This document shows positions 1-4,880 of a stretch of 7,030 bases of DNA, piece after piece. Every line of letters begins with the position of its first letter. The first letter of the stretch is position 1. Made by a program: the position numbers and the translations under genes. Source of the stretch: Oscillospiraceae bacterium (GTDB lineage Bacteria; Bacillota; Clostridia; Oscillospirales; Ruminococcaceae); assembly GCA_020024235.1 (NCBI GenBank), contig JAHHUA010000092.1:1-7030 (forward strand), read 5' to 3'. The notes under the pieces are model-generated. The model searched no databases and had not been told where the DNA came from. It was given only the letters and a program-made list of their open reading frames with translations.

Positions 1-226
1 CAATATCAGGAGTCAGACTTCCTTTTGTAAACACTGCAATTTTGTTTTCATATTCTTTTATCATATACATATAATCGGAAAAATCCTCTTTGTCCACAGA
101 TATATTTTCAACTTTTTCTTCTGCTTTTATAGTGGAATCAGAGAACCCCTTTCCAAAATAAAACCCTAACCCGACAGAAATAAATACTGCCAATAAAGTT
201 ATGACAAAGCTATGTTTAAATTTCAT
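1..226 (-). CDS. Small membrane-anchored extracytoplasmic protein, possible BofC C-terminal-domain-like (3' end outside window)
   Basis: An uninterrupted frame of 75 codons runs off the left edge. It starts at an ATG (226-224) preceded on its strand by AAAGAGG about 8 nt upstream. The protein opens MKFKHS, followed by one hydrophobic segment (about residues 7-24), then a charged, Glu/Lys-rich stretch. This fits an uncleaved signal anchor or signal peptide with the rest outside the membrane. Residues about 51-73 (DYMYMIKEYENKIAVF, then TKGSLTPD) resemble a short segment I associate with small clostridial proteins carrying a BofC C-terminal-like domain, where a YxLKEYNGKIAVF-type strand is typical. 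That assignment is from memory of the family and is tentative. The membrane anchor and the reading frame are seen directly. It is divergent from the PBP gene, with a 223-nt gap between the two starts. Function unknown. Confidence 0.7.
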   Translation of the reverse strand, partial: MKFKHSFVITLLAVFISVGLGFYFGKGFSDSTIKAEEKVENISVDKEDFSDYMYMIKEYENKIAVFTKGSLTPDI

Positions 227-324
227 AAAAAAACCTCTTTTGATTAAAAATATGATATAAAAATACTCTGTTTTTATTTTTCCACATATTTAAAAAAATA
301 TTCAAAAGAAAGATAAAAAAATAG

Positions 325-355
325 CTAACACTTTTAATTTAAAATGTGGTATAAT
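325..355 (+). promoter_or_regulatory. Extended -10 promoter of the PBP / nucleotidyltransferase unit
   Basis: TATAAT lies at 350-355 and is preceded by TG one base upstream (TGGTATAAT, 347-355), an extended -10 element. The best -35 candidate is CTAACA (325-330, 4 of 6 matches) with a 19-nt spacer, so the -35 is weak, as is common with an extended -10. The predicted start of transcription is around 361-363, giving a leader of about 88 nt before the PBP ATG at 450. The ATG at 354 overlaps the -10 box, which rules it out as the translation start of this transcript. The rest of the divergent gap (227-324) is AT-rich. I see no convincing promoter there for the leftward gene. Confidence 0.7.
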
Positions 356-361
356 GTTAAA

Positions 362-422
362 AGGATATTTTTGCAGTAAAAAAGGATTTACTGATTATCC
401 TGTAAAAACAGCAAGTTTTGCA
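362..422 (+). promoter_or_regulatory. Structured 5' leader: two hairpins at the start of the PBP transcript
   Basis: A two-part hairpin has an outer stem AGGATA (362-367) with TATCCT (396-401), an internal loop of 6 and 2 nt, and an inner stem CAGTAAA (374-380) with TTTACTG (387-393) closing a 6-nt loop. All 13 base pairs are Watson-Crick. A second, weaker hairpin follows at once: TGTAAAAAC (401-409) with GTTTTGCA (415-422), with one bulge and one G-T pair. The first arm begins where transcription is predicted to start, so the mRNA would carry a 5'-terminal stem-loop. No U-run follows either hairpin, so this is not an obvious terminator. I do not recognise it as a known riboswitch class. It may be a stabilising 5' structure or a protein binding site. 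Confidence 0.5.
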
Positions 423-431
423 CTAATTTTT

Positions 432-438
432 AGGAGGG
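432..438 (+). promoter_or_regulatory. Ribosome binding site that sets the PBP start
   Basis: AGGAGGG lies 11 nt before the ATG at 450. The reading frame stays open back to 354, but no such site precedes any earlier start, and the upstream stretch encodes no hydrophobic or conserved sequence. This site therefore fixes the start at 450. Confidence 0.8.
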
Positions 439-449
439 ATAAATTTTTT

Positions 450-2702
450 ATGAGCAACAGTCCAAATCCGGTTTCCCGAGAATTTCATCCGTTCAAAGCA
501 ATCGGAAAATTTATATTGGTATTGATTATGATGGGAATTATAATCGCTTCCATAGTTACTTCAGTCCTTACGGTTTATATTTTTAAATCAATGGATATAG
601 AAGGTATTAAACTAGAAAACGTAAAATACAATTACACCACTATACTCTATAGTCAAAACGCTGCTTCAGGGGAGTATGAGGAATTTCAGCGGCTCTCCGG
701 AAGTGAGAACAGAATTTGGGTAGATTACAACAATATGTCGCCTTATCTTGCAAAAGCAGCCATTGCCATTGAAGATAAAAACTTCAAAAAACACAATGGT
801 GTTGACTGGAGAAGAACGGTTTTAGCTGCAATAAATCACTTTATACCATTTTCTTCATCAAGATTTGGTGCATCAACCATTACTCAGCAGCTTATTAAAA
901 ATGTTACACATGATGATGATGTTCGTGTGGACAGAAAAGTAAGAGAAATTTTCAGAGCTATTAATCTGGAACAGGATTATTCCAAAGAACAGATTATGGA
1001 AGCTTATTTAAATACAATTTCTCTGGGTAACAATACAAATGGGGTAGAAGCAGCAGCCAATCTGTATTTTGCAAAAAAAGCCAAGGATTTAACCATGGCT
1101 GAATCGGCAGCAATTATTGGCATTACCCAAAATCCCAGTAAATGGAATCCTTTTGTTTTCCCTGAAAATAATAAAAAACGCCGTGAAATAATTATGGACG
1201 AAATGTATTCTCAGGGACTTGTCTCTAAGGATGAATATGACAAGGCTAAAAAGCAAAAACTTGAATTTAAGAGCGAAGAAAATAAAAAAAGAATCGAAAG
1301 TACACAAAACTGGTTTGTGGACCATGTGTTAAATGAAGTAATTGACGATTTGGTGGAAAAGAAAAACTTCACCAGAAGTTATGCATCATCACAGGTATTT
1401 AACGGTGGTTATAGAATTTATATGACAATGAATAAGGAAATTCAGGAATATGCCGAAAAAGCCTTTACCGATATGGAAAATACCTTCCCGAAAATCGCCA
1501 ACGAAGAATATCCGGAAGGTGCTTTTGTACTTATGGATACCAACGGAAAAGTTATAGCTTTGGTAGGTTCCAACCGTCCAAAAGAAGGAGCAAGACTTTT
1601 TAACAGAGCTACAGATGCAAAAAGACAGCCGGGTTCTGCCATAAAACCTTTGGCATCATATACTCCTGCTATGGAAAGAAACTTAATCACATGGTCAACC
1701 GTAATTGAAGATGGACCTATAACTTTAAATGAAGGTACAGCCAATGAACAACAATGGCCGGTAAACCACTACCGCAGCTATATAGGCCCTGTTACAGTTG
1801 ATTATGCCATAAGACGCTCTACCAACACAATTCCTGTAAAATTGGTTCAGCAGCTTACACCGGAGGTTTGCTTTGATTTTCTTACAGATAAATTAAAATT
1901 TGAAAATCTTGTGGACAATGAATATGTGGGCGGAAGAATTGTGGGTGATAAATACCTTCCTTCAATGGCTTTGGGTGGACTTACAAATGGTGTAACACCA
2001 CTGGAAATAACAGCAGGCTATCAAATTTTTGCCAACGGGGGAACATTTACCAAACCTTACTGTTACACAAGAGTTTTAGACAGTGAAGGCAATGTTATTT
2101 TGGAAAAAGATACCACACCTATCAGAGTAATAAGCGGTGAAACCTCTGCAGTAATGTGTAAGCTTCTTCAAAGAGTTACCACAGGTCCTCTTGCTACAGG
2201 TACCACAGCTAAATTCAGCCAAATGCCTGTTGCCGGCAAAACAGGTACTACAGACCGTGATGTGGACCAATGGTTTATAGGTGTAACTCCTTATTATGTA
2301 GCCGGTGTTTGGCTTGGCTATGATGAGGCTCAAACTATTAGATATTATTCATATCCACCTCCAATCATATGGAAAAATATGATGGGACCTATTCACAAGG
2401 ATTTGGAAGTAAAAGACTTTGATTATGGAGATAACATTGTCAAAGCAACATATTGTTTGAAATCAGGCGGATTAGCTACATCTTCATGTACCGAAACAGA
2501 TACAGGCTGGTATAAACGCAGTAATATTCCCGGAAGCTGTCCAGGTGATGAGTATTTGAATGAGGACGAAGAAAACCTTGAAGATGAAGAAAACCAAAAC
2601 TATGATGAAGAAGAATATTTCTATGATGAAGAAGAAAACGAAAATGACAGAAAACGTCCGCCACGCCGTCGAAATAAATATGATGACGATGAAGAATACT
2701 AA
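450..2702 (+). CDS. Class A penicillin-binding protein (PBP1A family), bifunctional peptidoglycan glycosyltransferase / DD-transpeptidase
   Basis: This 750-aa protein polymerises lipid II into glycan strands and cross-links their stem peptides on the outer face of the membrane. It has a short cytoplasmic N-terminus, one membrane segment (about 21-45), a GT51 glycosyltransferase domain (about 75-245) and a penicillin-binding transpeptidase domain (about 355-620). GT51 motifs seen are EDKNFKKHNG (108-117, catalytic Glu108), GASTITQQLIKN (140-151) and EAYLNTISLG (184-193). The transpeptidase triad is complete: SAIK (Ser396, Lys399), STN (457-459) and KTGT (597-600). A short Cys-containing segment follows (Cys669, 680, 697; CLKSGGLA...IPGSCPGD), as in many clostridial PBP1A proteins. 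Residues 700-750 are a low-complexity tail, very acidic, then a basic patch (RKRPPRRR, 734-741), then DDDEEY. The start is the ATG at 450, because the frame upstream covers the promoter and leader. The downstream nucleotidyltransferase gene begins 17 nt after the stop and is probably co-transcribed. The enzyme class is secure; the exact orthologue (PBP1a, 1b or 4 type) is not. Confidence 0.96.
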   Translation: MSNSPNPVSREFHPFKAIGKFILVLIMMGIIIASIVTSVLTVYIFKSMDIEGIKLENVKYNYTTILYSQNAASGEYEEFQRLSGSENRIWVDYNNMSPYLAKAAIAIEDKNFKKHNGVDWRRTVLAAINHFIPFSSSRFGASTITQQLIKNVTHDDDVRVDRKVREIFRAINLEQDYSKEQIMEAYLNTISLGNNTNGVEAAANLYFAKKAKDLTMAESAAIIGITQNPSKWNPFVFPENNKKRREIIMDEMYSQGLVSKDEYDKAKKQKLEFKSEENKKRIESTQNWFVDHVLNEVIDDLVEKKNFTRSYASSQVFNGGYRIYMTMNKEIQEYAEKAFTDMENTFPKIANEEYPEGAFVLMDTNGKVIALVGSNRPKEGARLFNRATDAKRQPGSAIKPLASYTPAMERNLITWSTVIEDGPITLNEGTANEQQWPVNHYRSYIGPVTVDYAIRRSTNTIPVKLVQQLTPEVCFDFLTDKLKFENLVDNEYVGGRIVGDKYLPSMALGGLTNGVTPLEITAGYQIFANGGTFTKPYCYTRVLDSEGNVILEKDTTPIRVISGETSAVMCKLLQRVTTGPLATGTTAKFSQMPVAGKTGTTDRDVDQWFIGVTPYYVAGVWLGYDEAQTIRYYSYPPPIIWKNMMGPIHKDLEVKDFDYGDNIVKATYCLKSGGLATSSCTETDTGWYKRSNIPGSCPGDEYLNEDEENLEDEENQNYDEEEYFYDEEENENDRKRPPRRRNKYDDDEEY

Positions 2703-2705
2703 CAC

Positions 2706-2713
2706 AGGGGGGA
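2706..2713 (+). promoter_or_regulatory. G-rich ribosome binding site supporting a TTG start
   Basis: AGGGGGGA lies 6 nt before the TTG at 2720. The first in-frame ATG after it is codon 17, which would remove the essential GGKGTRL nucleotide-binding loop, so the TTG start is well supported. Confidence 0.75.
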
Positions 2714-2719
2714 TTTAAA

Positions 2720-3583
2720 TTGAAAGGAATTATTTTAGCCGGAGGAAAGGGAACCAGACTTTATCCCATGACCACAACAGTCCCTAAACCATTACTGCCG
2801 GTATATGACAAACCTCTAATTTATCACCCTATGTCCTTACTTATAAAGGCAGGTATAAAAGATATACTGATAATTGTACCACCTTATTTGCAGGAACCCT
2901 TTGAAAACTTATTCGGGGACGGAAGCCGTTTGGGAATGAATATATCTTATAAACAGCAAATGGTTCAAAGAGGTATTGCCGATGCTTTTATAGTGGGAAA
3001 AGAATTTATCGGTGAAGATGATGTGTGCCTTATGTTGGCAGATAATATATTTATAGGAAGTTGTAACGAACTCACATTTACACCTGATGCCAAAATGGAT
3101 GGAGCAACTGTATTCGGATACTATGTGGACAATCCTAAACCCTTTGGCGTAGTGGAATTTGACAATGACGGAAATGTGCTTTCCATTGAGGAAAAGCCAC
3201 AAAATCCTAAGTCAAATTACATAGTTCCGGGTATGTATTTTTATGATAATGATGTGGTTAAAATTGCAGAAAATGTAAAGCCATCTGCCAGAGGAGAACT
3301 GGAAATAACTTCTGTCAATGAGGAATATTTAAAACGAAAAAAACTTAAAGTTATAACCATAGAAAAAGATGTACAGTGGTTTGACGCAGGCACCCCGGAT
3401 AACCTTTTAAATTCGGCTTTTGCAGTTAAGGAATATCAGAACAGGAGCGGTGAAATTTTGGCTTGTATTGAAGAAGACGCATACAAAGCAGGGTTTATAA
3501 ACCGTGAAAAAATGATTGAAATTTCCGAAAGCCTAAACAAAGTGGACTATGGAAAATATATCAGAATGTCCGCTGACAAATAA
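2720..3583 (+). CDS. rfbA: RmlA-like glucose-1-phosphate thymidylyltransferase / sugar-nucleotide pyrophosphorylase
   Basis: This 287-aa protein has the usual length of short RmlA enzymes, which make dTDP-glucose from dTTP and glucose-1-phosphate, the first step towards dTDP-rhamnose and related surface sugars. Motifs seen are LAGGKGTRLYP (6-16), PKPLLPVYDKP (22-32, catalytic Lys23), Gln80 at the base-contacting position, LADNIF (106-111, metal-binding Asp108), EEKP (157-160), SARGELEIT (189-197) and FDAGT (221-225, second metal Asp222). It aligns with E. coli RmlA over the whole length, from memory. It departs from the classic signatures at several places: PKP instead of SKQ, LADNIF instead of LGDNIF, GIADAF instead of GLAQAF, and WFDAGT instead of WLDTGT. 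The fold and class are secure, but nucleotide and sugar specificity are not. It starts with TTG. It is probably in an operon with the upstream PBP, and no rmlB, rmlC or rmlD is present in the window. Confidence 0.88.
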   Translation: MKGIILAGGKGTRLYPMTTTVPKPLLPVYDKPLIYHPMSLLIKAGIKDILIIVPPYLQEPFENLFGDGSRLGMNISYKQQMVQRGIADAFIVGKEFIGEDDVCLMLADNIFIGSCNELTFTPDAKMDGATVFGYYVDNPKPFGVVEFDNDGNVLSIEEKPQNPKSNYIVPGMYFYDNDVVKIAENVKPSARGELEITSVNEEYLKRKKLKVITIEKDVQWFDAGTPDNLLNSAFAVKEYQNRSGEILACIEEDAYKAGFINREKMIEISESLNKVDYGKYIRMSADK

Positions 3584-3590
3584 ATTATAA

Positions 3591-3638
3591 AAAATAAGGC
3601 TCAAAGTGATATAATCTTTGAGCCTTATTTTAATTTTT
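3591..3638 (+). terminator. Rho-independent terminator of the PBP-rfbA unit, probably bidirectional
   Basis: A perfect 16-bp stem pairs AAAATAAGGCTCAAAG (3591-3606) with CTTTGAGCCTTATTTT (3616-3631) around a 9-nt loop, starting 7 nt after the rfbA stop and followed by TAATTTTT. Because the stem itself is A-rich on the left and T-rich on the right, it should also stop leftward transcripts that pass the next terminator. Confidence 0.9.
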
Positions 3639-3662
3639 GAGTATATAAAACTTAAAGCAAAA

Positions 3663-3699
3663 CAAAGAAAAAACCCTTGACTTAAAAAATCAAGGGTTT
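3663..3699 (-). terminator. Rho-independent terminator of the zinc-ribbon gene
   Basis: A 10-bp perfect stem, AAACCCTTGA (3671-3680) with TCAAGGGTTT (3690-3699), closes a 9-nt loop. Read leftwards it is followed by TTTTTTCTTTG, a good U-tract, and it lies about 20 nt past the stop of the leftward gene. Together with the hairpin at 3591-3631 it separates the two convergent transcription units. Confidence 0.85.
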
Positions 3700-3720
3700 A
3701 ATTTTTCTCAGTTGAAAGAA

Positions 3721-3999
3721 TTAGTTTTCTTCCTTCATCTTAGCGAAACATTCGCTGCAGTAAACAGGCTTTTCACCGTTTGGTTTAAAAGGAACCTTAG
3801 CTTCTTTACCGCAAGCTGCACAAGTAGCTGTGAAAAGTTCTCTTTCGCCACGTGCGTTTTGTTTACGTGCATTACGGCAGTTTTTGCATCTTTGGGGTTC
3901 GTTTGTAAATCCTTTTTCAGCGTAGAATTCTTGTTCTCCTGCTGTAAATACAAATTCAGCTCCACATTCTTTGCATTTGAGTGTTTTGTCTTCGTACAT
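3721..3999 (-). CDS. Small double zinc-ribbon protein with four CxxC motifs
   Basis: This 92-aa protein contains four CxxC pairs: Cys9/12 (CKEC), Cys38/41 (CKNC), Cys60/63 (CAAC) and Cys81/84 (CSEC). They form two likely zinc ribbons. The N-terminal one (MYEDKTLKCKECGAEF, then FTAGEQEFYAEKGF) matches the 'probable zinc-ribbon' (zf-trcl type) domain, and the C-terminal one (CGKEAKVPFKP, then KPVYCSEC) matches the CxxC...CxxC domain often found beside it in Clostridia. The role is unknown; nucleic-acid or ribosome binding is a guess from the fold. The chosen ATG (3999) has GTGAGG 9 nt upstream; a GTG five codons earlier lies within that ribosome binding site. The gene is preceded by a 127-nt gap holding a duplicated element and followed by its own terminator, so it is probably monocistronic or read through from the sigma-factor gene. 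Confidence 0.88.
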   Translation of the reverse strand: MYEDKTLKCKECGAEFVFTAGEQEFYAEKGFTNEPQRCKNCRNARKQNARGERELFTATCAACGKEAKVPFKPNGEKPVYCSECFAKMKEEN

Positions 4000-4008
4000 A
4001 ATGATATA

Positions 4009-4014
4009 CCTCAC
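4009..4014 (-). promoter_or_regulatory. Ribosome binding site that sets the zinc-ribbon protein start
   Basis: GTGAGG on the minus strand lies 9 nt before the ATG at 3999. The alternative GTG start codon (4014-4012) is the first half of this same site, so it cannot be the start. Confidence 0.65.
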
Positions 4015-4020
4015 TTTGAT

Positions 4021-4083
4021 GTTTTTACCCAGTGAAACCTGGGTTACTTGCCAAAATCGGAATTTACTCAGGTGAACTACTTG
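4021..4083 (-). repeat. Duplicated imperfect element in the leader of the zinc-ribbon gene
   Basis: Read on the minus strand, two related copies lie upstream of the zinc-ribbon gene. The distal copy (4083-4061) is CAAGTA-GTTCACCTGAGTAAA. The proximal copy (4050-4021) is CAAGTA-ACCCAG-GTTTCACTGGGTAAA. The copies share CAAGTA, GTT(T)CAC and TG(A/G)GTAAA. In the proximal copy the extra bases make a perfect hairpin, ACCCAG (4027-4032 on the plus strand) with CTGGGT (4039-4044) around 6 nt. The block ends about 7 nt before the ribosome binding site. It may be a double operator or an RNA regulatory leader. I do not recognise it as a named motif. Confidence 0.5.
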
Positions 4084-4099
4084 GGTTTGGTTATATGAA

Positions 4100-4115
4100 A
4101 AGACCGAATTGTCTT
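4100..4115 (-). terminator. Weak hairpin after the sigma-factor gene
   Basis: A 5-bp stem, AAGAC (4100-4104) with GTCTT (4111-4115), encloses 6 nt and is followed leftwards by TTCATATAA. It lies 11 nt after the sigma-factor stop. The stem is short and the U-tract poor, so it would end transcription only partly, leaving read-through into the zinc-ribbon gene possible. A TATAAC sequence just left of it is a weak -10 candidate without a good -35. Confidence 0.25.
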
Positions 4116-4126
4116 ATCATCAAAAA

Positions 4127-4687
4127 TTATTTGTCCGGATTCTTTAATTTGCGCTTTATACGCTGTATTGCGTTATCGGCGGACTTATAAGAGACGGATA
4201 GTTCCTTTGCAATATCTTTGCAGGAATGTCCGCCAAGATATAACGTTAGTATATCCTTTTCATAATCAGACAAAACCGAAAAAAATTGCTGCTTGCTTTT
4301 TTCAAAGGATTCATTATCCTCCAAAATTTGCTGAGGATCCAGTTGAAAGGACATTTCTTTGGGCAGTATGTTATCAAAATCATCGCCGCTAAGTGAAACA
4401 AACTCACCTGTTATGTTGTTATTTTTGCCGGAAGCCCTCAGATATGAAATCATGCGGTTATTGATGCAGTGTAGTGCAAAAGTTTTAAACTCAGCGTTTT
4501 TGCTTTTATCATAATGAATGAAAGCACTGTAAAGTCCCATCATGCCTTCCTGAAGAAGTTCATCATAATCTGCACCGCAGGTTGAAAAATATGCAGCTCT
4601 CACTTTTAAGACAGGCATATATTCGGAAACAACTTTTTCAAAATCAGTTGAAAGTGAATTGTCCGATTTTACTAAAAAACTGTTCAT
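4127..4687 (-). CDS. Sigma-70 family RNA polymerase sigma factor, SigH/Spo0H-like
   Basis: This 186-aa alternative sigma factor directs RNA polymerase to a specific promoter set. The region 2 core runs about 15-88 and includes DYDELLQEGMMGLYSAF (40-56), the core-binding helix, and the -10-recognition helix with FKTFALHCINNRMISYLR (67-84). A variable linker follows (about 88-130). Region 4 (about 135-181) has a helix-turn-helix, GGHSCKDIAKELSVSYKSA (152-170), then DNAIQRIKRKL. The pattern (QEGMxGLYxA, KxFxxxCIxxxxxxxxR, SxKSxDNAIQRxKRKL) matches SigH of Bacillus and Clostridia. It is shorter than typical SigH (about 210-218 aa) and lies away from the usual secE/nusG neighbourhood, so it may be a paralogue. 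The ATG at 4687 is 6 nt after GAGAGG; a TTG one codon earlier is too close to that site. It has its own consensus promoter. Confidence 0.88.
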   Translation of the reverse strand: MNSFLVKSDNSLSTDFEKVVSEYMPVLKVRAAYFSTCGADYDELLQEGMMGLYSAFIHYDKSKNAEFKTFALHCINNRMISYLRASGKNNNITGEFVSLSGDDFDNILPKEMSFQLDPQQILEDNESFEKSKQQFFSVLSDYEKDILTLYLGGHSCKDIAKELSVSYKSADNAIQRIKRKLKNPDK

Positions 4688-4723
4688 CAAAAACCTCTCA
4701 ATATTATGCTAAGAAACAAGTAT

Positions 4724-4752
4724 AATATATAGTATTTCGATAAAAAAGTCAA
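4724..4752 (-). promoter_or_regulatory. Housekeeping-type promoter of the sigma-factor gene
   Basis: On the minus strand TTGACT (4752-4747, 5 of 6) and TATATT (4729-4724, 5 of 6) are separated by exactly 17 nt. The predicted transcription start is near 4717, giving a leader of about 30 nt. The DNA just upstream is almost pure A/T, which could act as an UP element. Confidence 0.8.
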
Positions 4753-4880
4753 TAGTTTTATGAAATTCTTACAATTTAATATAAAATACATTATAGTATA
4801 TAAAAAATATAATAAATTTCATATTAATTTTATACATAGTATATAAAATTAAATATTTTAATATTGAAAACAAAATTATA
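4753..4880. other. Extremely AT-rich spacer with a short direct repeat
   Basis: The spacer between the ComM-family stop and the sigma-factor promoter is over 90% A+T. ATAGTATATAAAA occurs twice (4793-4805 and 4836-4848), 43 nt apart. I see no G/C-rich hairpin and so no clear terminator for the ComM-family gene, and no small gene. The composition suits bent DNA, an UP element or an AT-preferring regulator site upstream of the sigma promoter, but the repeat may simply reflect low complexity. Confidence 0.4.

Noticed and set aside
1089..1325. Minus-strand frames inside the PBP and nucleotidyltransferase genes (also 1442-1744, 2076-2333, 2476-2705, 2909-3202)
   Set aside because: They overlap strongly conserved coding sequence on the other strand, lack ribosome binding sites and have no recognisable motifs; those at 2476-2705 reflect the acidic repeat tail read backwards.
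2547..2699. Frameshift or broken gene at the PBP C-terminus because of low complexity
   Set aside because: The frame is continuous, the acidic and basic blocks are built from mixed codons, and the stop is followed at once by a good ribosome binding site for the next gene.
3712..4035. Cys/Phe-rich plus-strand reading frame opposite the zinc-ribbon gene
   Set aside because: It is the antisense shadow of the CxxC gene, has no ribosome binding site, and begins inside the terminator region.
4168..4392. Plus-strand frames inside the sigma-factor and ComM-family genes (also 5093-5287 and 5890-6174)
   Set aside because: They are antisense to conserved motifs, with no start signals of their own.
4688..4690. 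TTG as start of the sigma-factor gene
   Set aside because: It is only 3 nt from the GAGAGG site, while the adjacent ATG has a workable 6-nt spacing.
4127..4752. Anti-sigma or toxin-antitoxin pairing of the sigma factor with the zinc-ribbon protein
   Set aside because: The zinc-ribbon protein shows no anti-sigma signature such as a ZAS HxxxCxxC motif, and the genes are 127 nt apart, so there is no sequence support.
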